From: Pseudomonas huaxiensis
GTDB lineage: Bacteria; Pseudomonadota; Gammaproteobacteria; Pseudomonadales; Pseudomonadaceae
Length of the DNA stretch: 62,315 nucleotides
Direction of reading: 5' to 3'
NCBI RefSeq assembly: GCF_003231275.1
Contig: NZ_QKVL01000035.1
Span: 1-62,315, forward strand
The notes beneath the pieces were generated by a model that had not been told where the DNA came from, searched no databases, and saw nothing but the letters and a program-made list of their open reading frames with translations. The position numbers and the translations under genes were made by a program. This document shows, in pieces, positions 33,067-42,073 of this stretch (position 1 is the stretch's first letter; every line of letters starts with the position of its first letter).

Positions 33067-33084
33067 TGACAAAAGTTTTAGTCA
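33067..33084. promoter_or_regulatory. Candidate TetR operator in the tetR/serine-hydrolase gap
   Basis: An 18-bp imperfect palindrome, TGAC-A-AAA-GT-TTT-A-GTCA, lies 57 bp from the hydrolase start and 70 bp from the tetR start. TetR proteins usually bind palindromes of this size in the promoter they share with the divergent gene. Confidence 0.55.
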
Positions 33085-33154
33085 ATAAAATATTTTACCA
33101 AGCAAACACTGAGCGCTATCCTCTGCGCAACCGATCCATCGCAAAGGAGTCAGC

Positions 33155-33769
33155 GTGAGCGGACTGCGAGAACTTCAAAAGGAAATGCGCCGCCAGGCGA
33201 TCGCCGACGCGGCGATCGAGCTGTTCCAGCGCCAGGGTTTCCAGAACACCACCATCGAGCAGATCGCCCGGCACGCCGGGGTGTCGGCGCCAACGGTGTT
33301 CAAGTACTTCAACAGCAAGCAGGAAATCATCCTGGAAATGCTCAAGGAGGCCGACAACCGTGCCGTGCTCGACCTGCGCGACAAGATGCGCGAGTTCGAC
33401 GATCCGGTGGACACCCTCTGCCATCTGGAGTCACTGCTGGTCAGCTACTCGCTGGAAGTCCTGCCCGCGCCGCTCTGGCGCGAGTTGCTGCCGCTGATCC
33501 TGAGCAACGAACGCGAAGGCCTGCCCCAGGCGTACCGGGAAATGAACGCGGCCTTGCAAGCGCAGATCGCCAGTGTCCTGCGCGACCTGCAAGCCCGCGG
33601 CAAGCTGCACGCCGGGCTGGATGTGGAGCTGACCGCGTTCCTGCTCAACGATTATTCCCACCTGCAACTGCTGCGGCTGGTCAGCGCCGCCGAGCCGGAC
33701 CGTGAGGCCCATGCCCGGCAGGTGCGACTGACCACGCAGTTGATTTTCCAGGGGATGCGCCCGGACTGA
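33155..33769 (+). CDS. TetR-family transcriptional regulator
   Basis: 204 residues. The helix-turn-helix is at about 12-60 (TTIEQIARHAGVSAPTVFKYF), followed by an all-helical ligand domain. GTG 33155 sits behind AAAGGAG, an excellent site. It is divergent from the serine hydrolase and probably represses it and itself through the palindrome at 33067. The ligand is unknown. It ends 6 bp before the 3' end of the convergent gntR gene, with no terminator hairpin between them. Confidence 0.9.
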   Translation: MSGLRELQKEMRRQAIADAAIELFQRQGFQNTTIEQIARHAGVSAPTVFKYFNSKQEIILEMLKEADNRAVLDLRDKMREFDDPVDTLCHLESLLVSYSLEVLPAPLWRELLPLILSNEREGLPQAYREMNAALQAQIASVLRDLQARGKLHAGLDVELTAFLLNDYSHLQLLRLVSAAEPDREAHARQVRLTTQLIFQGMRPD

Positions 33770-33775
33770 GCCGGC

Positions 33776-34504
33776 CTAACCGCCGTCCACCACTTTCATC
33801 GCCAACCGCTGCCTTGCACTGTGCAGCATGTGCAAGGTGATCTTGCGCACTTCCGCCTTGCTCACTTCGATATGCGCGCGCAGCAACTGGCAGGCCTGTT
33901 CGCTGCGGCGCTGGAGGATGGCATCGAGGATGTCGGCATGCTCCTCGTAGGTGGCGGACACCCGGGGCGACTGGGTGAAGTCCAGGCGGCGGATGATGCG
34001 GATCTGTTCGGTCACCTCGCGGTGCACCCGGGCCATTTCGCGGTTGCCGGTGGCGGCCACCAGCGCGCAGTGGAATTCCTCGTCCAGGCGTGACACCGCG
34101 CGGCCGTCCTGCAAGCGCTGGCCCTCCTCGATCAGCCAGATGCTCACCAGATGTTCCAGGTGCCCGGCCAGCTCGACCTCCAGCCCGCACAGGTGACGGA
34201 CCGAAGCCAGTTCCAGAACGATGCGCAGGTCATACAGTTCCTCGAACCGCGCGAAGTCGAACGGCCGCACCTGCCAGCCGCTGCGAAAATGCACCTCCAG
34301 ATAACCCTCGCGCTCCAGGTGGTAGAGCGCCTGACGCACCGGCGTGCGGCTGACCGCCAGGCGCTTGGCGACATCGCCCTCGCTGAAGCGGTCACCCGGC
34401 AGCAGGCGGAATTCGAAGATGTCCTCCTTGAGCTGCTGATAGATGCCTTCGGCGAGGTTTTCCGGCCGCTCCCTGGCGGCCTTTTTTTCAGGGGTGGGCA
34501 ACAT
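33776..34504 (-). CDS. GntR-family regulator (FCD subfamily) of the urea amidolyase operon
   Basis: 242 residues. Winged helix at about 18-82 (FSEGDVAKRLAVSRTPVRQALYHLE split after RLAV), then an FCD ligand domain with the metal-site pattern D..H..H (DEEFHCAL about 146-153, EEHADILDAI about 193). It is the third gene of the allophanate hydrolase-urea carboxylase-gntR operon, 12 bp after the carboxylase, with a GAGGA site before ATG 34504. It likely represses the operon through the palindromes at 39991-40009. FCD effectors are usually small organic acids. Confidence 0.87.
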   Translation of the reverse strand: MLPTPEKKAARERPENLAEGIYQQLKEDIFEFRLLPGDRFSEGDVAKRLAVSRTPVRQALYHLEREGYLEVHFRSGWQVRPFDFARFEELYDLRIVLELASVRHLCGLEVELAGHLEHLVSIWLIEEGQRLQDGRAVSRLDEEFHCALVAATGNREMARVHREVTEQIRIIRRLDFTQSPRVSATYEEHADILDAILQRRSEQACQLLRAHIEVSKAEVRKITLHMLHSARQRLAMKVVDGG

Positions 34505-34516
34505 GATCAGAGGTCC

Positions 34517-37500
34517 TCAAGCCACGGGATCCAGCAACAGCAAGGCGTCGCCGGGCAGTACCGCCTTGCCGGGCTGGCAGCGGACGGCGCGAACCGTACC
34601 GCTGACCGGCGCGAACACCGACAGCTCCATTTTCATCGCTTCCACGACCATCAACGGCGCCCCCGCTTCCACGGCCTGACCCGGCTGCACAAGGATCTTC
34701 CAGACGCTGCCGCACATGTCGGCGCTGACCACATGGGCATCGCCATAGTCATCGGCGTCGGGCTGTGGCCGCACCGCTGCGGCAACCTCGTCTTCATCCT
34801 GCTCGCGCCAACGGGCGATTTCGCTATTGAACGCCTGTTTCTGCCGGGCCTGGAAGGTGGCGATATCCGTTTCGTTGGCCGCCAGGAAACGCTGGTACTC
34901 GGCAAAATCGAACACGGCGTCCTCGATGCGGATCTGCGCCCGCCCTTCGCGGAAGGCATCGCGGAAGGTCTCCAGTTCCGCCTCGCTGACCGGATAGAAA
35001 CGCACCTGGTCGAAGAAGTGCAGCAGCCACGGCTGGCCGTCCTTGAACTGGGCATTGCGCGAGAAGCGATTCCAGATCGGCAGGGTCCGCCCCACCAGTT
35101 GATAACCGCCGGGGGAATCCATGCCGTAGATGCACATGTACATCCCGCCGATACCCACGGTGCCCTCGGCGGTGAAGGTCCGCGCCGGGTTGTATTTGGA
35201 ACTGAGCAGGCGATGACGCGGATCCAGCGGCACTGCACACGGCGCGTCCAGGTAGACATCGCCGAGGCCGAGGATCAGGTAGCTGGCGTCGAAGAGGATA
35301 TCGCGCACCTGCTCGCGGGTCGCCAGGCCGTTGGCGCGCTGGATGAAATCGACATTGTTCGGCAGCCACGGCGCTTCACTGCGCACGGTCTCGCTGTAGC
35401 GCTGCACGGCGCCGAGGGTGGCGCTGTCCTCGAAGGCCATCGGCAGGTGGATGATCCGCGTGGGGATCTTCACCTCATCGACATCCGCCAGCCCGGCCTC
35501 CAGTTCCAGCAAGTGTTCGATCAGCGCCGACTGATGCAGCAGCCGGCTGTTGTAACGCAGTTGCAGCGAGCGCACGCCCGGCGCCAGCTCTTCGAGGCCG
35601 CGCAATGGCCGGGCCTTGAGCGCTTCCATCAACAGATGAATGCGCAGGCGCAGCGCCAGGTCGAGCACGTTGTCGCCGTATTCCACCAGCACATAGGCGT
35701 CACCCGCCTGGCGATAGGTGACGTGCGGGCGCTTGCCACTGGCGGGCAGTTCGGCGAGCACCGTGGCGGACACCGTGGTGGCCGGCTTCAGGCTGGGCGC
35801 CGGCAGCGTTACCGCGGCAATCGCCGCCAGCGCTTCGATGCTGCCCAGTTGCGCCTGCTCCAGGCTCTGCGCCTGCTTGAAGCTGATGGGGTGGAAACGC
35901 ACGGTGTCGCCGGGTTTGACCTGACCGACTTTCCACAGCTCGGCTTTGGCGATGGTCACCGGGCAGACGAAGCCACCCAGGCTCGGGCCGTCCTTGGTCA
36001 GAATCACCGGGGAGTCGCCGGTGAAGTTGATGGCGCCGATGGCGTATTCGCAATCGTGCACGTTGGACGGGTGCAGCCCCGCCTCGCCACCGTCGGCCCG
36101 GGCCCACTCCGGCTTGGGCCCAGAAAGGCGTACGCCAAGGCGATTGGAGTTGTAGTGCACTTCCCAGTCGGCGGCGAAGAAGGCGTCGATGGCCTCTTCG
36201 GTGAAAAAGTCCGGCGCGCCATGAGGGCCGTAGAGCACGCCGATCTGCCAGGTGCGGCCATAGCCTGGAATCAGACTGGCATCCAGCGTCTGCGGCGGGC
36301 TCACCGGCGCCGGCGTGGTGCAGGCGGCCAGCTCGGGACGGGACACCGCGAGGATATCGCCGGGGCGCAGAGTGCGCCCGGCATGACCGCCGAACTGGCC
36401 GAGGGCGAAGGTCGAGCGACTGCCGAGATAGACCGGCACATCGAGCCCGTTGCGCACCGCCAGGTACGTGCGGCAGCCACTGGCGGCGCGGCCCAGGGTG
36501 AGCACCTGCCCGGCCTTGACCGCGACTGGCGCCCAGTAGGCGACGGTCTCGCCGTCGAGGGTCGCCGGGCAATCGGCGCCGGTCAGGGCGATCAGGCAAT
36601 CGTTGTGGAAGCGCAGGGTCGGCCCCTGCAAGGTGAACTCCAGGCCAGCGGCACTCTCGTGGTTGCCGACGATGCGGTTGGCCAGACGAAAGGCAAAATC
36701 ATCCATCGGCCCGGACGGCGGCACGCCGATGTCCCAGTAGCCGAGGCGGCCGGGAAAGTCCTGCACGCTGGAATAAGTGCCCGGTTCCAGCACTTCGATG
36801 GCCTGGGGCTGGTAGTCGAAGCTGTCGAGCAAGCGGGTCCAGACCTCGCCGCTGTGGAAGCGCGGCGCGGCAACCACCTGGCGCAAATAGTCGAGGTTGG
36901 TGGCGATGCCGTGCAGGCGGGTGGCGGCCAGCGCTGCGGTCATGGCGGCGATCGCCTGCTCGCGGGTATCGGCGTGGACGATCAGCTTGGCGATCATCGG
37001 GTCATAGAAGGCCGAGACTTCGCTGCCGGTGCTGACCCAGGTATCGACCCGCACGCCCTCGGGAAAGTGCACGTCGGTCAACACGCCGGGGCTCGGCTGG
37101 AAGTTCTTCAACGGATCTTCAGCATACAGACGCACTTCGATCGCCGCGCCTTGCGGTGGCCGCTGCAGCGCCGACCAGTCCAGCGCCTCGCCGGCAGCGA
37201 CCCGGAGCATGCATTCGATCAGGTCCAGGCCAGTGACCATCTCGGTCACCGGATGCTCGACCTGCAAGCGCGTGTTGACCTCCAGAAAGTAAAAGTCGTC
37301 GCGGGCAGCGTCATAGATGAACTCGACCGTACCGGCGCTGCGGTAGGCCACCGACTCGCCGAGCTTCACCGCGGCGGCATGCAGGCGCTCGCGGGTCGCC
37401 TGCGGCAGGTTCGGCGCCGGGGTTTCTTCCACCACCTTCTGGTTGCGCCGCTGCAACGAGCAGTCGCGCTCGCCGAGGGCGACCACACGGCCCTGGCCGT

Positions 37501-38143
37501 CACCGAAAATCTGCACCTCGACATGCCGCGCCTGATCGACAAAGCACTCCAGAAACACCCCGGCATCACTGAAGAACTGCTCGCCCATGCGCTTGACGCT
37601 GTCGTACGCGCTGGCCAGCGCGGCGGCGTCGGCGCAACGGGTCAGGCCAATGCCACCACCGCCGGCGGTGGTTTTCAGCATCACCGGGTAACCGATGCGC
37701 TGCGCGGCCTGCAAGGCGTCGTCAAGGCTGTCGAGCAGTCCAGTGCCCGGCGCCATCGGCACGCGGGCCACCGCTGCCAGCTCGCGGGCGCGGTGCTTGA
37801 GGCCGAATTCGCGAATCTGCAACGCGGTGGGGCCGATAAAGGCGATGCCCTCGGCCTCGCAGGCTTCGGCAAACTCGGCGCTTTCCGAAAGGAAGCCGTA
37901 ACCGGGATAAATGGCCTGGGCACCGCTTTCCCGAGCGGCCTGCAAAATGCGCTCGGCACGCAGGTAGCTGTCGGCGGCTTTCTCGCCGCCCAGGGCGATG
38001 GCGAGGTCGGCATCGCGGACATGCTGGGCGTTGCGGTCGGCCTCGGAATACACCGCGACACTGCGCACCCCGAGGGTCTTCAAGGTGCGAATGGCACGGA
38101 CGGCGATTTCGCCACGGTTGGCGATCAGAACGGTATGGAACAT
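34517..38143 (-). CDS. uca: Urea carboxylase (biotin-dependent)
   Basis: 1208 residues, normal length. Biotin carboxylase domain 1-450 (start MFHTVLIANRGEIAVRAIRTL, ATP-grasp loop KTTAGGGGIGL, FLEVNTRLQVEHPVTE), then the urea-specific carboxyltransferase region made of KipA- and KipI-like parts (about 460-1060), and a C-terminal biotinyl domain with K1171 in VVEAMKMELS. It carboxylates urea to allophanate using ATP and bicarbonate. The ATG at 38143 follows AAGGAGAG. It lies 13 bp behind the allophanate hydrolase gene. Guanidine carboxylases look similar, but the usual carboxyguanidine deiminase genes (UAAP1/2) are missing here, which favours urea. Confidence 0.92.
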   Translation of the reverse strand: MFHTVLIANRGEIAVRAIRTLKTLGVRSVAVYSEADRNAQHVRDADLAIALGGEKAADSYLRAERILQAARESGAQAIYPGYGFLSESAEFAEACEAEGIAFIGPTALQIREFGLKHRARELAAVARVPMAPGTGLLDSLDDALQAAQRIGYPVMLKTTAGGGGIGLTRCADAAALASAYDSVKRMGEQFFSDAGVFLECFVDQARHVEVQIFGDGQGRVVALGERDCSLQRRNQKVVEETPAPNLPQATRERLHAAAVKLGESVAYRSAGTVEFIYDAARDDFYFLEVNTRLQVEHPVTEMVTGLDLIECMLRVAAGEALDWSALQRPPQGAAIEVRLYAEDPLKNFQPSPGVLTDVHFPEGVRVDTWVSTGSEVSAFYDPMIAKLIVHADTREQAIAAMTAALAATRLHGIATNLDYLRQVVAAPRFHSGEVWTRLLDSFDYQPQAIEVLEPGTYSSVQDFPGRLGYWDIGVPPSGPMDDFAFRLANRIVGNHESAAGLEFTLQGPTLRFHNDCLIALTGADCPATLDGETVAYWAPVAVKAGQVLTLGRAASGCRTYLAVRNGLDVPVYLGSRSTFALGQFGGHAGRTLRPGDILAVSRPELAACTTPAPVSPPQTLDASLIPGYGRTWQIGVLYGPHGAPDFFTEEAIDAFFAADWEVHYNSNRLGVRLSGPKPEWARADGGEAGLHPSNVHDCEYAIGAINFTGDSPVILTKDGPSLGGFVCPVTIAKAELWKVGQVKPGDTVRFHPISFKQAQSLEQAQLGSIEALAAIAAVTLPAPSLKPATTVSATVLAELPASGKRPHVTYRQAGDAYVLVEYGDNVLDLALRLRIHLLMEALKARPLRGLEELAPGVRSLQLRYNSRLLHQSALIEHLLELEAGLADVDEVKIPTRIIHLPMAFEDSATLGAVQRYSETVRSEAPWLPNNVDFIQRANGLATREQVRDILFDASYLILGLGDVYLDAPCAVPLDPRHRLLSSKYNPARTFTAEGTVGIGGMYMCIYGMDSPGGYQLVGRTLPIWNRFSRNAQFKDGQPWLLHFFDQVRFYPVSEAELETFRDAFREGRAQIRIEDAVFDFAEYQRFLAANETDIATFQARQKQAFNSEIARWREQDEDEVAAAVRPQPDADDYGDAHVVSADMCGSVWKILVQPGQAVEAGAPLMVVEAMKMELSVFAPVSGTVRAVRCQPGKAVLPGDALLLLDPVA

Positions 38144-38156
38144 TTGCGCTCTCTCC

Positions 38157-39977
38157 TTAAGCGGGTTTGCGGCTGGCGACAAAAGCGCGCCATCCGGCAA
38201 AGGCAGTGATGTCCTCGGCGCTTTCCAGCGCCCAGGCTTCGCAGATGAATCCTTTCACCCAGCGACCGTCGTTCAGCTGCACATTGCCGATGCCCAAGGG
38301 TAGTGGAATCTCCGCGACGAACTCGCCGAAGCGCGCCAGCGGGATATCCCACACCTCGACGATGATCGAACTGCCGCTGCCATCGGCGCTGCGCGCCAGG
38401 CCCGGCTTGGGCGGCACGGTGCCGGGCAACGCGTAGAGGCGGTAGTCGGCGCTGGTCAGGGTCTGTTCCACCAGCACGGCGTCGCGGGTCAGCAACTGGA
38501 AGTTCAGCGGCATGCCGGTGAGGTGCGCGCCCACCACCGCCAGGCGCACGCAACCCGGCGCCTGCATCACCGGCGCAGCGGGCGGCAACGCACGACCGGT
38601 GGCGCCGAGCGGCAACGCCTGCGCCTGTTGCCAGCGCTTGCCCAGTGAGGCCAGGGCGTGATCGTGCCAGGCCGGGGCGATCAGGGTGATGCCGGCCGGC
38701 AAGCCGTCGTCGCGCAGGCCGGCGGGCAGCGCCAGGGCGCTGAGATCAGCGAGGTTGGTGAAGTTGGTGTAGGTGCCGAACTGGCTGTTGAACAGCACCG
38801 GCTCGGCCTGCATCTCGTCCAGCGTGCGCAGGGTCGGCGAGGTCGGCACCACCAATGCATCGAAGCCTTCCAGGGCCAGTTCGATGGCGCGGCTTAGCTC
38901 GGCCCGCGCGTATTCGGCGCGGAAGGTATCGCAGGCGCTGAAGCCCAAGCCGTTCTCGACAATGCCGCGCACCACCGGGTTGATCGCCTCCGGCGCCGCC
39001 GCCAGCATCGCCGACACCGCTACCGTGCGCTCCGCGACCCAAGGGCCTTGATAAAGCTGGCTGGCCAGTTCGCGGAACGGCGCGAAATCAACGGTTACCA
39101 GCTCCGCGCCGAGTTCACGCAGGCGCGCCAGCGACTGCTGGTAGACCGCCTCGTTGCCGCAGTCGCCAAAGAACTCCAGGCTGTCCGGCACTGCCAAACG
39201 TGGCGTGGCGCCGATCGCCACCGGCGCAGTGGCGGGGTTGCGCCGGGAGTAGGCGTCACCTGCGTCATAGCCGCCAGCGAGGGTGAGTACCCGCTCGGCG
39301 TCGGCCACGGTCAGGGCGAAGATCGAGATGCAGTCCAGGGTGCGGCAGGCCGGCACCAGCCCTTTATTGGACAGCAGGCCCTTGGTTGGCTTAAGGCCGA
39401 CGATATTGTTGAACCCGGCCGGCACCCGGCCCGAGCCCGCAGTGTCGGTGCCCAGCGAGAACGCCACCAGCCCGCGTGCCACCACTGACGCCGAGCCGGA
39501 GCTGGAGCCGCCGCTGACGTAGGCCGGATCGAAGCTGTTGGGCACCGCACCGTAGGGCGAGCGAGTGCCTACCAGGCCGGTGGCGAACTGGTCCAGGTTG
39601 GTCTTGCCCAGCAACACCGCGCCGGCCGCCTGCAGGCGGGCGACCACCGTCGCGTCCTCGGCGGCGACATAGGCGAACTCGGGGCACGCGGCGGTGGTCG
39701 GCCAGCCGGCGGCATCGATGTTGTCCTTGACCGCAAACGGCACGCCATACAGCGGCAACTTCGCCAGATCACCGTCTACCGCCGCCCGCTGCGCAGCCAG
39801 GCCGGCGAGACGCGCACTCAACTGCTCCGGCGAAACCCGGGTGATCCACGCCGGGTCGCTGTCGGGGAACTGTTGCAGCAGTTCGAAGAGATAGTCCGGG
39901 GTCAGGTCGCCGCTTTGGTAGGCGTCCTGCCAGTCACCGAGAGTCCAGCCGAGGGTCCGCAGAGGAAGGGATTGCAT
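38157..39977 (-). CDS. atzF: Allophanate hydrolase
   Basis: 606 residues, matching AtzF (605). The amidase-signature triad is K84 (FAVKDNID), S158 (VSGGSSSGSA) and S182 (DTAGSGRVPAG), with the same spacing as AtzF (74 and 24 residues). A C-terminal domain of about 120 residues, typical of AtzF, follows. It hydrolyses allophanate to ammonium and CO2, completing urea breakdown. It is the first gene of the operon; the ATG at 39977 is behind TGGAG. The palindromes at 39991-40009 lie 14 bp upstream of the start. Confidence 0.93.
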   Translation of the reverse strand: MQSLPLRTLGWTLGDWQDAYQSGDLTPDYLFELLQQFPDSDPAWITRVSPEQLSARLAGLAAQRAAVDGDLAKLPLYGVPFAVKDNIDAAGWPTTAACPEFAYVAAEDATVVARLQAAGAVLLGKTNLDQFATGLVGTRSPYGAVPNSFDPAYVSGGSSSGSASVVARGLVAFSLGTDTAGSGRVPAGFNNIVGLKPTKGLLSNKGLVPACRTLDCISIFALTVADAERVLTLAGGYDAGDAYSRRNPATAPVAIGATPRLAVPDSLEFFGDCGNEAVYQQSLARLRELGAELVTVDFAPFRELASQLYQGPWVAERTVAVSAMLAAAPEAINPVVRGIVENGLGFSACDTFRAEYARAELSRAIELALEGFDALVVPTSPTLRTLDEMQAEPVLFNSQFGTYTNFTNLADLSALALPAGLRDDGLPAGITLIAPAWHDHALASLGKRWQQAQALPLGATGRALPPAAPVMQAPGCVRLAVVGAHLTGMPLNFQLLTRDAVLVEQTLTSADYRLYALPGTVPPKPGLARSADGSGSSIIVEVWDIPLARFGEFVAEIPLPLGIGNVQLNDGRWVKGFICEAWALESAEDITAFAGWRAFVASRKPA

Positions 39978-39990
39978 GGGGGTACTCCAT

Positions 39991-40009
39991 CTTGTATCCA
40001 AGTTTGGAT
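39991..40009. promoter_or_regulatory. Candidate GntR operator before the urea amidolyase operon
   Basis: Two overlapping palindromes: CTTGTATCCAAG (39991-40002, close to the TTGTATACAA form bound by many FCD-type GntR proteins) and the perfect ATCCAA-GT-TTGGAT (39996-40009). They sit just before the atzF ribosome site, where binding would block transcription. Confidence 0.5.
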
Positions 40010-40213
40010 TCGGCTGGAGCAAGGGTCGGGCCAACTGGCGCAAGGGCTTGCGGGACAAGGGTTTGAAGGGAAATGGGCGGTCACGAAGGCACCCGCGTTG
40101 CTGCATGCTGGTGCGGGGTGCTTGGTTGTGGTGCCGTGCAGTCCCGACAGCACTACCCCAAACCGCGCTGCGCCCGTAGAATGCGCTCCTTTTTTTCCTG
40201 GGGCAGAACGTCC

Positions 40214-41593
40214 ATGAGCTCAATCGAACAAGGTCCCGGCGCACCGGCGCAGGCCAATGAACTGGTGCTTGGCCTGGAAGACCGGCCACGCCTGTTGATC
40301 GGCCTGCTGGCCGCGTTGCAGCACCTGCTGGCGATCATCGTGCCGATCGTCACCCCGGGGCTGCTGATCTGTCAGGCGCTGGGCGTGTCGGCCCGCGATA
40401 CCAACCTGATCGTGTCCATGTCGCTGGTGATCTCCGGCATCGCCACCTTCGTCCAGTGCCGTCGCTTCGGGCCGTTCGGTGCCGGGCTGCTGATCGTCCA
40501 GGGCACCAGCTTCAACTTCGTCGGCCCGCTGATCGCTGGCGGTGCGTTGATGGTCAAGCAAGGCACGCCGGTGGAAGCGGTGATGGCGGCGATCTTCGGC
40601 GTGGTCATCGCCGGTTCGTTCGTGGAAATGGGCATCTCGCGCATCCTGCCGTTCGTCAAACGCCTGATCACCCCGCTGGTGACCGGCATCGTCGTGCTGA
40701 TGATCGGCCTGACCCTGATCAAGGTCGGCCTGATCAGCATGGGCGGCGGTTTCGCCGCGATGGGCAACGGCACCTTCGCCAACGGCGAGAACCTGCTGCT
40801 GTCCGGCGTGGTGCTGGCGATCATCGTTGTGCTCAACCGTATTCCGCTGGTGTGGATGCGCAGTTGCGCCATCGTCATCGCCCTGGCCGTGGGCTATGCG
40901 CTGGCCGGCTACCTGGGCCGTCTGGACTTCACCGGCATGCACGAGGCGGCGCTGTTCCAGGTGCCGGTCCCGCTGCATTTCGGCCTCGGTTTCTCCTGGG
41001 CACTGTTTATCCCGATGCTGGTGATCTACCTGGTCACCTCGCTGGAAGCCATCGGTGACGTCACCGCCACCAGCAAGGTCTCGCGCCAGCCGGTGGAAGG
41101 CCCGCTGTGGATGCAGCGGATCAAGGGCGGCGTGCTGGTCAACGGCGCCAACTCGCTGCTGGCAGGCATGTTCAACACCTTCCCGAGTTCGATCTTCGCG
41201 CAGAACAACGGCGTGATTCAGCTCACCGGCATCGCCAGCCGCCATATCGGTGTGTGGATCGCCCTGATGCTGGTGGTGCTGGGCCTGTTCCCGGCCGTCG
41301 CCGGAGTGATCCAGGCCGTGCCGGAGCCAGTGCTCGGCGGCGCTGCCATGGTGATGTTCGGCGCGGTCGCAGCGTCGGGTATCAATATCCTCGCCAGCAC
41401 CAGCCTCGACCGTCGTGCCCTGCTGATCATCGCCGTGTCCCTGGCGCTGGGCCTGGGCGTGGCGCAGGTGCCGGAGTTCCTCGCGCACATGCCGTCGGCG
41501 CTGCGCAACGTGCTGGAATCCGGCGTCGCCACCGGTGGCATCTGCGCCCTGGTGCTGAACTGGTTCCTGCCGGAAGCCCGCCGCGAAGACTGA
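40214..41593 (+). CDS. NCS2 nucleobase permease, xanthine/urate branch
   Basis: 459 residues, about 14 membrane segments. NCS2 motifs: QHLLAIIVPIVTPGLL (TM1), QGTSFNFVGPL (TM3), SLEAIGDVTATSKVS (TM8, the Glu-Asp pair seen in XanQ and UacT), and QNNGVIQLTGIASRHIG (TM10). UraA-type uracil carriers have an H in TM8, so xanthine or uric acid is more likely. The ATG at 40214 has only a weak GGGGC site. It is divergent from the urea amidolyase operon (236-bp gap); purine breakdown yields urea, so the neighbours may be linked. A strong terminator follows. Confidence 0.88.
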   Translation: MSSIEQGPGAPAQANELVLGLEDRPRLLIGLLAALQHLLAIIVPIVTPGLLICQALGVSARDTNLIVSMSLVISGIATFVQCRRFGPFGAGLLIVQGTSFNFVGPLIAGGALMVKQGTPVEAVMAAIFGVVIAGSFVEMGISRILPFVKRLITPLVTGIVVLMIGLTLIKVGLISMGGGFAAMGNGTFANGENLLLSGVVLAIIVVLNRIPLVWMRSCAIVIALAVGYALAGYLGRLDFTGMHEAALFQVPVPLHFGLGFSWALFIPMLVIYLVTSLEAIGDVTATSKVSRQPVEGPLWMQRIKGGVLVNGANSLLAGMFNTFPSSIFAQNNGVIQLTGIASRHIGVWIALMLVVLGLFPAVAGVIQAVPEPVLGGAAMVMFGAVAASGINILASTSLDRRALLIIAVSLALGLGVAQVPEFLAHMPSALRNVLESGVATGGICALVLNWFLPEARRED

Positions 41594-41612
41594 CGCCCGC
41601 GTCTGCACCACC

Positions 41613-41645
41613 AAAGCCCGCAGCCTGCTGCGGGCTTTTTGTTTT
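41613..41645 (+). terminator. Intrinsic terminator after the NCS2 permease
   Basis: AAAGCCCGCAG-CCTG-CTGCGGGCTTTTT followed by GTTTT: a 9-bp GC stem and a U-rich tail, 20 bp after the permease stop and before tusD. Confidence 0.9.
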
Positions 41646-41679
41646 ATCATTCCCGCAGTTTTTTCCCACAGAGCCTGCC

Positions 41680-42072
41680 ATGAAGTTCGCCATCGCAGTT
41701 TTTTCCCCAGGCCACGCGCCCTCCTCGCGCCGGGCCCTGCTCTTCGCCCAGGCGGTCCTGGCCGGCGGGCACGAGATTGTCCGGTTGTTCTTCTACCAGG
41801 ACGGCGTGCACAGCGCCTCGGCCAACGTCGTCACGCCCCAGGACGAAGCCGATATTCCCGCGCAGTGGCGCGCCTTTGTCAGCGACCATCAGCTCGACGC
41901 CGTGGTCTGCATCGCCGCCGCCCTGCGCCGCGGCGTGCTCAATGAAGAAGAAGCCAAGCGCTACCAGCGCCCGGCGGTGAACCTGCCCGCACCCTGGGAA
42001 TTGTCTGGTCTGGGCCAGTTGCATGAAGCCGCGCAAACCGCCGACCGCCTGGTCTGCTTCGGAGGTGATTGA
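41680..42072 (+). CDS. tusD: Sulfur-relay protein TusD
   Basis: 130 residues, DsrE fold. The persulfide cysteine is C77 (DAVVCIAAALRRGV), equal to C78 of E. coli TusD. As part of the TusBCD hexamer it takes sulfur from TusA and passes it to TusE for 2-thiolation of the wobble uridine in Lys, Glu and Gln tRNAs by MnmA. It is the first gene of the chain tusD-C-B-E-trpD2; the gap to tusC is one base. Confidence 0.93.
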   Translation: MKFAIAVFSPGHAPSSRRALLFAQAVLAGGHEIVRLFFYQDGVHSASANVVTPQDEADIPAQWRAFVSDHQLDAVVCIAAALRRGVLNEEEAKRYQRPAVNLPAPWELSGLGQLHEAAQTADRLVCFGGD

Positions 42073-42073
42073 A

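Noticed and set aside
34151..38209. Very long open frame (1352 codons) on the plus strand
   Set aside because: It is antisense to the urea carboxylase gene, has the skewed composition of a shadow frame in GC-rich DNA and matches no family; the minus-strand protein has every expected motif.
39978..40213. Guanidine riboswitch before the urea amidolyase operon
   Set aside because: I could not find the conserved ACGR-type elements of guanidine-I riboswitches in the gap; only short palindromes are visible.
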